A stretch of 64,000 nucleotides of DNA from positions 102,281,488 to 102,345,487 of the forward strand of contig CM060984.1 of NCBI GenBank assembly GCA_030765065.1, in the 5' to 3' direction. The number at the start of each line of letters is the position of its first letter. Position 1 is the stretch's first letter. Below, one piece after another: positions 33,561-44,722 of this stretch. Made by a program: the position numbers and the translations under genes. The notes beneath the pieces are model-generated. The model was given only the letters and a program-made list of their open reading frames with translations. It did not search any database and had not been told where the DNA came from. Source of the DNA: Deroplatys truncata (taxonomy: Eukaryota; Arthropoda; Insecta; Mantodea; Mantidae).

Positions 33561-35159
33561 AGTAACTGAACATTTGAAATTACAAGTTGTATGTATACCT
33601 GCAAATGGCAATGTATTTCTTTATACTTACTGTAATACAATTTATAACGTATATGTACTCATATTTTAGCTTGTATTTTTATTTTGCAACATAATACCTA
33701 CTAATGAAAGCCTTGTACGCTTAATCTAAATAAAGGTAAAAACAGGAAAAAAAAAAGGAAAGAAACGAAAGAAAACAAAAATACAAACAATAACAACAAA
33801 AATATAGCGCGGGTCTACTAGGCCCCGCATGACTAACGGCGTTCTACCAAAGCGCGCACCTGACGGAGGGTTAAATAAGATGCCTGTGGGTTAAGGTAAA
33901 TGAACAAGGAGCAGGATGTCCTGCAAAGCATTTCCAAACACAAACGGCCAGATTTCCATTATCCTTATTGGTATACTTCACTAAATATTATAATAAATTG
34001 ACGAGCACATTTGTTAATTGAAAGTTTATTCAAAATGGCACACTTCTAATATGAAATCATTTTTATATCATTGTATTTACTTTTTAAGGCTGATTTGAAC
34101 TTTAGTTAAAGATCCAGTTTGTACTTCCTATTGTAGCAGGAAGGGAGGTCGTGAACTGTTTGTACCACTGTGGTCATGAAGGATTGAACTGCTGTCTCAG
34201 GGAGGTATGTGAGTTATCCTGGAGTTGGGTAGGATTGAGACAATCCTTTACACATTTCCAATCAATTTCTCTGGAGTGATCTGAAAAATTATGGCTGGCA
34301 ACCATGGTGTTGATCTCTGCCAATACAGAATTATAGTCGGAATGTAATGCAATTAGTGATGTGAGCATAACATGGTAGGGGTAGTGCTTGATGATCACAA
34401 AGTCGATGACAGATGGTAGACCTCGACCTTGCGGATTGTGTGGGTTGCCAGGGGCTAGCACTCTTAGCTGAGGATTCCTATTTATCACGCGAATGATTGC
34501 ATTACCTCTAAGATTTGCACAGGGGCCCAAATGCTAACACTGTTTGGTATTAAAGTTGCCCACTAAAATCACACAAGGATGAAGGGCTAGGATGGATTGG
34601 TAGTCAGTACGATCTGTCTACCGGGTGGTTGGTAAACAGAGACTATTATAACCTCTCTGCCTTTGATTTCAACACACTGCCATCGCCTTAAAGGTTTGCA
34701 GAGGAGGAAAGGAATGGGCTTATGGACTACATTTTGCCTCAAGTACTGGTTGCCCTTCACTGTGCCGGGCAAACGACTCCAGGTAGACGGAAGTGAATAT
34801 CAGAACGCAAATGTGTTTTCTACACTATTATGACGTCCACAGCATATTGGGCAGCAAAGTGATGAAGCTAATCTTTTTGGTTCCTCATGCCTCCGACATT
34901 CTAAAAGGCAAATCGGAAGGAGGTACGAGACCTAGTTCCGTCCTCCATTCTGGTTCAATGGTGGGAAGCTGAACAAAATGGTGAGACCCTCAAAGATGAT
35001 CATCGCCTTACTGGTGGGGCATAGCCTGGAGGAACCTAGAGATAAACTGGACGTGCTGTCCATGGTTCTGCAGCAGCTACTGCATCCATCTCAAGTCCGA
35101 GTAATTGATTGTTTTTCCATACTAGCCGTTTGCAGGACAAGGTTGGAAAGGTAGAAAAA

Positions 35160-35395
35160 TTCAATGCCAAAGGATCCAAATTTAAGGATATTCCGGTTTC
35201 CGCCCGGTTGCTCTAACCAACTGAGCTACAATGGCAGCATACCGATACATTAAATTCCCAACTGACTCATTTTCTTCGGTAAACCACTAGGAGATCTGAA
35301 ATTATTTTGAAATGACATACCCAAATGGCGACTTACAATTTCATAAGTACTTTAAGTCCCGGGCTTCATAGTTTAACCAACCATTAAGTCAATCA
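35160..35395 (-). repeat. GAGCTA-type SINE in LINE ORF1
   Basis: Read on the - strand it is gccattgtagctcagttggttagagcaac, a clear tRNA A-box region, with a weak B-box. Flanking it, 35101-35145 and 35399-35440 are imperfect direct copies (gtaattgattgtt..ttcca ... aggacaaggtt). Confidence 0.55.
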
Positions 35396-35689
35396 ATGGT
35401 AATTAATCGTTCTTCCACACGTGTGTAGGACAAGGTTTCAGTGTCGTCAGCTGGAGGTGCTCACTCGCAGTCTCGTTGAACAACCTCCACAGCAGGCGAT
35501 GTGGTCTCCCTTGCACATGTGAGCACATCTGTTTGGGGCCGGGAGCAGATTCTCTTGGGTGCATACCACCGCACCGAAGGTAGCGCAGTAGACGGTGGCA
35601 ATAGTCACGAGTGATTGAATCCCAAGCAGGGCGTAGGGATCCTTCTACTGTGACCCAGAGATAACAGATCGAGGAAACAGTCGTCCTCG

Positions 35690-35835
35690 GTGTAGTGGTT
35701 ACCATGCTAGCACGTAAAAGAACCTCAAGCCTGATAAAGATGCCTCTGAGCAAACTTAACGTTCACGCCCATTATAGAATGTGGGCGCTAAGGACCACAG
35801 CAGTTAAAGAGCGTCCATAAATAAAACTAAGTTTT
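35690..35835 (+). repeat. CGTAAAAGAACCTCAAG-family SINE, internally deleted copy
   Basis: The head gtgtagtggttaccatgctagc joins directly to acgtaaaagaacctcaag, then gcctctgagcaaa and agcagttaaagagcgtccat with tail aaataaaact. The middle of the family is missing. Confidence 0.65.
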
Positions 35836-36534
35836 TAATTTTGAGGAACCACGATCTATCTGAATCTCCGGATCGTTATCCCGCTCCACTACAACAAGAA
35901 AGAAGGATGGGGGGAGGCTGTTGTCCAGCTGGAGCGGGTTTCGTGAGCTGCTTTACACTGGCGACTAAGGTCACTCTTGATCTCCCCTAGAGGTGTCTCT
36001 ACAGGCAGGGCCTGATAACACACTTTAGATCTCTTGTCTTGCCAAGGCCAAAAGTACAGAGCGGAATGTCCTACCGTTAAGAGCACTCAGCAGGAGTCCC
36101 GAAGGAAGCCCACCACCCCCTGAAAGGAGTCAACGATGATGAGAAAATTGTGGCATCTCTTCTGTCCGCTGGCGCAGGAGCTGCAGGGTCCTGCATTTTT
36201 CTGGTTTACGTAGCCACCGTTTTTACCTACTAAACGGAAACCACCACCTTCATTCTCATTCGATAAACCCGGCGAGCTCTAGATGAATATCGTTATGCTA
36301 CATATCAATACTCTTTGTCTAACCTTTCGCAAGAAGATTGCTCTCTATGGAGGGAGACGAAACGAGTGCTTCGGAATCTACTGTTATGCCACCTTTGAAA
36401 TTCCATAACCATGTATGTGAACACGAAGCTGCAATATGTGAACTACTGACGGATATTTTTCAAATTATATTCACCCCCCCCCAACCCCAGTATGAATGCT
36501 GAGTTGTCAGGATATTGAAACTGCAATTGACATA

Positions 36535-38377
36535 TCGTCGGCTTACTTTTAAAACTTTTTTTTTTAAAGATTCATTCTCTTTAGCTTCATTTCTCTCAAT
36601 GGTTTCTGTAGTTAAATTTTTCCTATGTTCTCAAGCCAACTGTACTTTATTCCCAAATGTTCAACATTTTCTTAGCTCTAGAACTCGTTTTCTGTTAAAA
36701 ATGAAGAAGGGAGAACGCACTGGTAAGTAATAGATAACAAACTTTTGCTTTAAGTAACTATATTAATAGTATTCCCATTTGAATATTGCTTCCTACTATT
36801 TAAAACTAGGGATCGAAACGGAAACTTTTACCAAAGAGAACGCAAATCTAACCGACTGAACGAAAATTTTTACAAAACGGAAAGCTAATAAAACCTCAAA
36901 TTTAACCAACCGAACCTGTCATACTATTTCCCACTCATTATTTTCGTATTTTAGTTTAAATCCTGTCAAAATATTTGCCTATTACAATTTAAAATTCAGT
37001 CTTATTTAAAATTGCAGTATACCTACCTGAGGAGTTTGTGAGAGCATAGTACAAAACTACACTGGCTTTCTTCATTCTTGTTATTAACATTATTATGTAC
37101 GATTTAAACAACCATTAAGTAAACAAATGAGCTTTATGTTTTTCCTACAGACGTTTGATAACTTCAATGCAAACTGAAACATGAAGGTAACTTCATGAAT
37201 TAGTAATCAAATTCGAAATACGAAAAGGTTAGTTTGCTCACTTCCGGGGTACGTTATAAAATCAGTTTAAAGTGAAATAAGGATTATGCTTATCAATAAT
37301 ATAGGCTGTAAAACAATATTTTCCGTGTAAAAAATTACTATAATTATACTAGCTGTGTGAGAATGTTGTACTCAAATTGCAACTGCAGACTATAGGGGTG
37401 TTTGCTGCTACAAAATTTTCCACATTTGTTATTGATATGTCGTTTCTGGTTTTCTTCGATTTTTTTATACAGAATATTTCATTACATACTAACAAGAGCC
37501 GGAATGGTACACATTGTTTACAAGAGGGAACGGAAGATATTCAAAGTTTTAAGAAACAGAACAGGATTTCGTTTTGCTCTCCTCCATTTCGAGCCCTGAT
37601 TAAAACTCCTACCTTCACATTCTACGAAGTAAATTTAGCTTAACTTGTTATGATACGAATATTTATCTACTATTAAAATGTCTGAATTCTTGATGTACTA
37701 TTATGAAATAACATGTCACAAACCACTCACTAAAGAACCACCTCACAGAATGAAGTTTCCACATAAAATAATCACTCATTGTCACAGTAAAATAAATTAC
37801 GCAAACAACAGCGAAATTCGACATTATTAAGAATGACCGCCAGCTGGACAAGTGTTTGTTGTTTCTAAACCAGATCAACTGTATAGTAAAATAGCACCTC
37901 TCATTGGACAAAAAGAGACAGCCTAAAACCTGCGATCACAAATACATAATTTATTATTATTGGTTTATTTATAGGCTATAATCATCTCTCTGATATTGAT
38001 CTTGGGTTATAAGAAAGAAAACAGAATTGTCATTTTTATTGTATATACTGGGTTTACAGGGTTAAAATCAACAATTTTCTTATAAAACCTTGTATGTCTA
38101 AATTCAGTAAGGAGTTAAGACTTAAGAGTTTTCATTCATAAAGCCTCGCAAGCCCTTCTTCCAGAATAAAATGGAGACTTGCGAGTTTTTAAGGTAACAT
38201 TTAAAGACTTACAAAAATACGAGGTTTACTACGTTTTATTGAATATCAGCCTTAATATAGCGTTCAGACTCACGAGGTTTTAAACGACGATAGAGCATAA
38301 AAAATTCTAATTAAAACACACGAAATCTCAAAATGGAGCAAAATCAGACTTACGAGGTTTTAGAAGTAAGCCGACGA
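36535..38377. mobile_element. 1.84-kb TIR element inserted in the LINE
   Basis: The left end TCGTCGGCTTACTTTTAAAA is inverted at the right end (...ttttagaagtaagccgacga, 38358-38377). TA flanks at 36533-36534 and 38378-38379. The LINE reading resumes immediately on either side. The right 280 bp carry several subterminal copies of gacttacgaggttttA-like sequence. No transposase was recognised; open frames around 37380-37640 match nothing I know. Confidence 0.7.
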
Positions 38378-39111
38378 TATATTCCTCGGTTCCAGAGCAG
38401 CTCAACTGCCTTCGGCCCGAGAACTTCGGTGGCTTCTTCATGACCTACCCACCAAAACAACTCCAGGACATGATGTTATTCCAAATATTGTTTTAAAACA
38501 CGTTACCACTAAAGCTCTGACCTACTTGGCCTCCATATTTAATGCTGCTTTTTGCCTCGGATATTTTCCATTATCATGTAAATATGCTCTGCTTATCGTT
38601 CTTCCTAAACCTGGTCTACCACCTTCCTTACTCTCTATTTATCGTCCTATTAGCCTATCGCCTATACTTTCCAAAGCTTTTGAAGACGCCCATAAACGAT
38701 TAAGCATGTTTCTAATGGACAACAATTTAGTTTTCACAGACACCACTCTACAACCCACCAGCTTCTGCGATTAACTGAGGCAATTGTTCGCTGTTTTGAG
38801 CTTAAAAAGCACATGGTCGTAGCACTTCTGGACTTTAAACAAGCTTTTGATCGAATGTGACACGCCGATCTGCTCTACAAACTTCGGAACATGGATTGCC
38901 GGGTTATTTTTATAATATGATTGAGCTTTCTCTCAGGTCGTACTTTTGAAGTATGGATTGGTCCTACTCTATCCTCTGTGCGGCCAGTCATGTCTAGAGT
39001 GCCTCAAGGTTCCATTTTAGCACCTGTGCTGTTCAATGTCTTCACCTATGACATATCTGCTTTACCACATGTCAACATCGCCATGCACACTGATATCACC
39101 ATTTTACCACC

Positions 39112-39345
39112 TTCAAACCCGACGGAGGGCGATGGATTTTTTTCGCGCGTAAAAATCCTTAGCATGGCTTCCTTCAGAAGGGAAGTAAAGCCGGTGGTCC
39201 CCTGTCGTAGATTTACGGCACGTAAAAGAACCTCAAACCTGATAAAGAGGCCTCTGAGCAAAATTTCTGGTCTTTCACAACCAATACAGAATGGGATGCT
39301 AAGAACCACAGCAGTTAAAGAGCATCCGTAAATAAAACTCAATTT
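39112..39345 (+). repeat. CGTAAAAGAACCTCAAG-family SINE
   Basis: It starts near caaacccgacggagggcgat and carries cttagcatggcttccttc, acgtaaaagaacctcaaacc and agcagttaaagagcatccgt, with an A-rich tail. It is inserted in the LINE RT. The tRNA head is largely missing here. Confidence 0.65.
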
Positions 39346-39514
39346 AATTATTTTTATTTTTAACACCCACTACGAACTAAATGTCACTCACAGATTACAG
39401 ATGTCTCTATTGTAGTATCATGGATTAACAACTGGAGGATTTCTTTGAACTACAAGAAATGTGAAACCATGATTTTTACAATGAGTCATCATCCCCTTAT
39501 CCTCCCTCCTATTA

Positions 39515-39745
39515 CTCTAGTTCCCGAGGTCGCAGGTTCAAACTCAGTGGAGAACGATGGATTTTTTTCGGGTGTAAAAATACTTAGCATGGCTTCCTAC
39601 ACAAGGTGTCATAGGTTTATGGCATGTAAAAGAACTTCAAGCCTGAAAAACGGCCTCTGAACAAAATTTCCTCTCTTTCATGCTCAAAATAGAATAGGAC
39701 CATAGCAGTTAAAGAGCATCCATAAATAAAACTCAGTTTAATTTT
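39515..39745 (+). repeat. CGTAAAAGAACCTCAAG-family SINE
   Basis: It begins at a B-box-like cccgaggtcgcaggttcaaa and carries the body cttagcatggcttcctac and catgtaaaagaacttcaag, then the tail cataaataaaactcagttta. It interrupts LINE sequence that resumes with tcctcctattact. Confidence 0.7.
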
Positions 39746-39984
39746 TTCCTCCTATTACTTTACAAGCTATTCCCTTATCCTGGAAATGTGCTGATGACAC
39801 TTAAATATTTTGGCCTACATTTTAATTATTGACTGACCTGGAACTTTCACATTTATTCAAAATTAAATAGAAGAATAACTTTTTTAAGACTAGAATGATA
39901 TAAAAGTAACCTGCAATGTAGTGACAGCAGTTTTGTGTTACAAGGGTTCATACAGAGGATTTGGGCAGTGTGCTAGAACAGTTT

Positions 39985-40130
39985 TTCCAGTGTTATAACT
40001 GTTCTTCTCCATGTGTATCTTGGTCTTCCTCTTCGTCTACTGCCCTGGGGTTTCCAATCCAAAGCCATTCTTTCCACTGCTTTATCATCTTTTCTTAGTG
40101 TGTATCTATCCATATAACACTATATTATAA
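39985..40130 (-). mobile_element. LINE ORF C-terminal fragment (RTE/BovB-like)
   Basis: On the - strand it reads ALDWKPQGSRRRGRPRYTWR followed by RTV. This is the short basic C-terminal motif of many RTE-type and related LINE polyproteins. Only this piece is recognisable. Confidence 0.55.
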
Positions 40131-40629
40131 ACAAACAATGGTTGCACAGACCACAGTATCAGAGTTACTTTTAAAGGTGCTGAATTTTCAATATAATTAC
40201 AAGAAAGAGGAATCACTTTAAAATTATTGATGGACAAAATCCTCCAAGATTGTAAACTCTGAGACCAATAGTGGGTTTGTCTGTGTGCCCATTAAAATAC
40301 CTAAATTTGGCATTTGTGCAGATGTGTGTGAATTTTAAAACTTAATTTTCTCATAATTTTGTAATGAGAAAGCTTCCCATGATACACTGTTTGTTTAGTT
40401 TCTTTGAAATTTTCAGCATACATTCTTTGGTGTCAATGAAGAGATCTAAAGAACTTTTTCTTGGTATCAAGTATAGTTTTGAAATTAGGTTTTAATAATT
40501 TAATAGGTACATCATTCAATTTTTAGAAAACTTAAACCATTACACACTCCAGTACTTTTTCAGGAAAAAAATACTACACCAAATTTTAAAAATTTTCATC
40601 TTATAGGGCATGTTACACGAGACTTCACT
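40131..40629. other. Intergenic sequence, nothing recognised
   Basis: AT-rich, with no gene or repeat match that I can support. Confidence 0.4.
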
Positions 40630-40815
40630 TTATTTTCACTTTCCCCAGTACATACTTAGGGTAAGTGAGGGAAGTATTATATTTCACCCAAAAATTTGAT
40701 ACCAGGATTTCACCGGAAATACCGACATGTTGAGGCCCACGGAACCCAAAACAAGCATTTTTAGAAGAAGGTCCTTGCGTGTATGTGTGTGTGCATTTTT
40801 TTTTCTCCAAAATTC
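40630..40815 (-). repeat. ACTTTCTCTAC-family end fragment
   Basis: agtgagggaagtattatatt, then aaatttgataccaggatttc, ccggaaataccgacatgttg and a short GT run match the family end in reverse orientation. Confidence 0.6.
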
Positions 40816-41161
40816 AAAAGATTCAAATTGTTTCAAAAGATGGATGTACAAAGACCAATAGACCAAGACAACTTGGGAGAAGATTTCCTTGAAAAAATAT
40901 AAGTCAACACTAATTAATTTTGAAATCCTTGCTGGAGACAACCCAATCCGTAGATTCATCAGAGATCCAATAGGAGAGCCTCAAGATTCCACGGGGAACA
41001 CATCTAATTATTCTGGCAGTAAAATGTAGTTGACAATGTCTGTGAAATATGTTCTACATGTGACTAAAGGTTAGTGAAGCATTAAGTGTTAATTTCAACT
41101 CAATGTTACTTAAATAAGCATTTCGCTTCACTGTGTACCACTTCCATTTTGTTTAATTATC

Positions 41162-44100
41162 ATAAGCTTATATATATTTTACATACATCACAATATTTTT
41201 AGCTACTTTATAGTGATTATAGTATATAGAGATGTACATGTGTGTTTATATGGCATGAAGAATGTGTTGAAAGACCAGTGTTAATGTATTAAATTATAAC
41301 CATGCTGCCTGAGATTTTTATAAAGTGTCTGTGATTAATCACCTCTTCAGATATTTTCTTACATAGAGTCATAACCATTATTTTTGTTATATTTCTGTCA
41401 ATATATGAACATTAATTAAACCATATCAATCTAATAACTTGTAGATACAGATAAGCAAGCATGTAGTCATTTGCATTATTTTGAAATGTTTATTACATAA
41501 TTTTCTTACCTATGTAAAGGTTCAACAGTGTAAGAAATGCTTGCATCTTAAGGTTTTGAGAGATCATACTTAGCTTCAGAACTTTATAGTTTATAGCAAA
41601 TGGCAAGTAAAATTCATGATAACTACTTCATATACTTTAGGAATTTTCACAACTCCTAAGTATAGTAAAAATTCTGGATGATATTGTTTGCATTTCCTTC
41701 TTTGAGACATTCATTACACATATTACTTTTAGAATACTAATAGCATTTTGTGAAATATTAGTTGAATTCCTGTGAGTAGCTAATTTCCTAGGTTACTGCT
41801 TTAGGACCTGGTTTGTGATGCACTCTAGATGCTTTGTCTTCTTTGTATGAACCTTTTTAAATGCATGAATTATTTGTATACATTTTGAAATTTATTAGGT
41901 TAGTGATGCTTCGTTTCATTGCTTTTTGCAGAATAAATGCAGCAAAAAATATATTTTTGAACAGTCAAATAGTGTATTCATGCTTATTCTGTTTCTTTTA
42001 AATTTCCCAAACAGTTATTTATTTGAGAATTTTAAGCATCACTTCAAAGTAATTCAGTATGCTAAACGCCGCACTAATTTATTGTTTTTTTTTTGCATTT
42101 TTTTTTAATAAAACATTTAAGTATGCAGTGTAAAAAATATTTGTCCTTGCTATCAGCTGTGGTCCTGAGCACTCTCTCACTTCTATAATGTAAACAAGTG
42201 TGTGTAATGCTTTTATTTTTATAAAAGATATTTCAATTATAAAATGTTTGTTGTAATAAATGTATGGTATTGATCATATAGAAGATGTGGAATTTTATAA
42301 TTGATTTTGTACATATTGGGTGTTAATTTGTTTTATGTGCTTGAGTTGATTGCTTAGTTATTTATGAAATTCTGGTTGATGTACCATCATATTTGCTTAA
42401 ATCTGTAGTAGTTTTATACTGTTACTAGTCACTGTGGACTGTGAGTCTGCATGGGGAAAAATATGGATTTATAACTAAATAACAACAAAGTAACATAGGA
42501 TATACAATTTACTATGCTAGTACCATTTCTACCAAAATTGTAATTTTCTTAATAATTATGTGTGCTTGAAATTCGCAAACAAATACTGTATAATAATGTC
42601 GTAAACAGGTTGAACTACATGCATTGGTTACTACAATGCTTCAGATTATACATTTCAGTCATAGTCTTCAACTTCATGGTTACTCCTTGCCAAAATCTTA
42701 ACAACAATATTCCTGATTCTTTCAGACTCTGTTTCATAAGGATCCATTCTGCAAAAAAGTAGATAAATAAAAAATTTTGCTGACCTAAACTTAACAAAAC
42801 GACGTAACTAATAGAAAGTGAAACTAGAATAAGAAAACTCTTGTGAATAAACTATTGTATGACTGCAATAGTGTACATTTACTATTTCTGCTAATGGCAA
42901 CAATGTAGATGATTTCCATCATTGCTTGCATGGGGCTGTCAGTCTGCAATTACTGACCATTCCTTAACTACTGTACAAGTTCCAAGTGCAACAAAGGAAT
43001 AACGTAATACTGCTGATTATAAGAAGGTCTTGGATCACTTGACTCCTAAGTTTAAAAAGCTTAAAGGGAACAAAAATAATACTTTTGTGCAGATGAAAGG
43101 TGCAATGGATTTCTTGCTTTGCCTGCAGTATACATTTCTCACAATAAAGAATTTACTTGGAATGGATAAACAAAATATCATACTTTTAATTTATCATATA
43201 CCACAAAAATCCCTGCAAATTATGATTTGCTGCTCAACCCCTCCCATATGCTAAACTTTTGCAGGGAAACTTGATTGCTGGAGTTCAGTAAACATGAGAC
43301 GGGATTATTACTTTTAAATCAAAGACATAGTGAAAAGATTAAATATATATAGAAGTGGTTGCAAATATACAATTTCACTAAAATAGGTTAACTCTGAGGT
43401 ATTTAACCTATTTTAGTGAAACTGTATAATTGCAACCACTTCTATATATTATGAGACGGGATGTTTGTGTAGTCATTATATATTGCTTGAGTTTTGTAAA
43501 TAAAATCCTATGAACACCTGAAGAAAGTCAAGGTAGTTAATCCATTCGAGTCTTATGATGAGCTATCTCAATAAGCTGGTAATGATATTTAAATTGCATG
43601 CTATGCGCAATTTGCATGCATGTGCTTGCATTTTTAATTGACAAGTAGCATTCAAAGGATCTCCATATCTCTTTAAAAGACTAATGAACAATAAAAACTA
43701 ATGCCATTGGTACCATGAGAACAAATAAGAAGGATATGTTGCATGATGTATCTCATATTAAAGTGAAACCTGGTGAGTATGAGTCATGGTCTGCAGTGAA
43801 TGTGCTGTATGTGAAATGGAAGAATAGCAAAAACATTTCTTATTGGTGAAACACAAAGCTGCTGACATTACAACAACAGGCAAGCTGAGAAGAAGGAAAG
43901 GTCAGACACCCTTGCGAAATCAACGAAATCAAAGTGTGCCCTTGAGTACCAGAAGCGAATGGGAGATGTTAATTTGTTTGAACAATTAATGCTTTCTTCC
44001 CTCTAATATGAAACACAGCAGAAAGTTATGGGATAATATCTTTCTATCTGCTAGATATGTTTGTATTCAATTGTTTCACAAGATGACTGCTAAGAAAAAG

Positions 44101-44722
44101 ACAAACTATATGGCTTTAGAACTAATGTTACTCATCAGCTGCTTCAAAGTGTAACACTAATACCAGAGTTCAATTTTAGAGGTCGACCTTCAAAGCAAAA
44201 ACACAAAACCAAACACAAAAAGGAAAATATTGCCATATGCTACAGTAGGAAGAAAAATATTGAAAGTGTTTGCCAATGCAAAAAAATGTTATGTTGCCCT
44301 TCTATTGGAGAACTGTTTTGAAATATCCATGCATATTTGGCCATCAAAATCAATTTGTCAGTGCATCCAGTATCATGCAGATAACATTTCAGGAATTAAG
44401 TGTTGGTTGATTTTATGCGCATTTTTAAACTTAACAATACACTCGTGCAGTTATACAGGGATTTAAATCAGATTTCTGAGGTAGCCAAGAGAGTATTTAA
44501 ATAAGATGCCAGTGGGTTAAGCAAATAGGGTAACCAAACTGAACAAGAAGCAAGGTATGTCCTGCAAGGTATGGACAAACTGTAAACAGCGAGATTTCCA
44601 CTACCCTTGTTGATACTTCACTAAATATTATAATTTTAAACTGATGCATACCTGTGCTAATTGAAACTTTATTCAAAATGGCATATTTCTATTTTGAAAG
44701 CATTGTTGTATCATTATACTTT
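41162..44722 (+). repeat. Segmental duplication, copy 2
   Basis: A direct paralogue of 28388-34080 starting inside the HGSNAT 3' UTR. It contains no HGSNAT coding exon. A block of about 690 bp (roughly 42410-43105) has no counterpart in copy 1, where about 45 other bases stand. A palindromic insertion (43306-43450) is unique to it. It has the empty sites of the piggyBac and the foldback. Confidence 0.87.
43306..43450. repeat. 145-bp palindromic insertion with 12-bp direct flanks
   Basis: Arms of about 48 bases (43344-43391 and 43403-43450) pair with about four mismatches around an 11-base loop. The flanks ATGAGACGGGAT at 43294-43305 and 43451-43462 are identical. Copy 1 has a single related site at about 30046 (atgagactgggt). 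Confidence 0.8.

Larger units (their letters stand above)
31398..33870 (+). mobile_element. piggyBac element, 2473 bp, defective
   Basis: Ends CCCTCCGTCAG are inverted at 31398 and 33870, and TTAA duplications lie at 31394-31397 and 33871-33874. A subterminal ggggcct-nnn-agaccc motif occurs inside both ends. Copy 2 of the segmental duplication has the empty TTAA at 44497-44500, in matching sequence (gtatttaaataagatgcc). The insertion is therefore younger than the duplication. Confidence 0.95.
28388..34080 (+). repeat. Segmental duplication, copy 1 (HGSNAT 3' UTR and downstream flank)
   Basis: It aligns collinearly and in the same orientation with 41162-44722. Shared landmarks include ttacatacatcacaatattt, tgtttatatgg-atgaa, the ttcttgctttg segment, aggccaa-type blocks and ttattcaaaatggca at the end. 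Similarity varies and is visibly below full identity. Copy 1 contains a piggyBac (31398-33870) and a foldback (30960-31163) absent from copy 2. Confidence 0.88.
34110..36150 (-). mobile_element. Jockey-like LINE, 5' part (ORF1 and endonuclease), inverted
   Basis: On the - strand, ORF1 zinc-knuckle-like sequence (RYLRCGGMHPRESAPGPKQM) lies at 35753-35403. Endonuclease pieces follow: 34772-34587 with VSVYQPPGR and 34530-34174 with LIALHSDYN and SDHSREIDW. Stops and frame breaks are frequent. It points away from the RT part at 36250-39840, which carries the next domain. A SINE (35160-35395) and the SINE at 35690 interrupt it. Confidence 0.75.
36250..39840 (+). mobile_element. Jockey-like LINE, 3' part (linker and reverse transcriptase)
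   Basis: 36270-36510 encodes the EN-RT linker (EYRYATYQYSLSNLSQEDCS, LWRETKRVLR). After the insertion at 36535-38377, RT continues at 38385: WLLHDLPTKTTPGHDVIPNI, LPKPGLPPSLLSIYRPISLS, FLSGRTFEVWIGPTLSSVRP and VPQGSILAPVLFNVFTYDIS. Where YADD is expected, HTDI is read, so catalytic Asp is lost. The thumb region near 39430-39480 (NYKKCETMIFTM) continues after a SINE. Two SINEs and many stops are present. Confidence 0.82.

Noticed and set aside
37377..37643. 88-codon open frame in the 1.84-kb TIR element
   Set aside because: No recognisable domain and AT-rich codon use; treated as chance.
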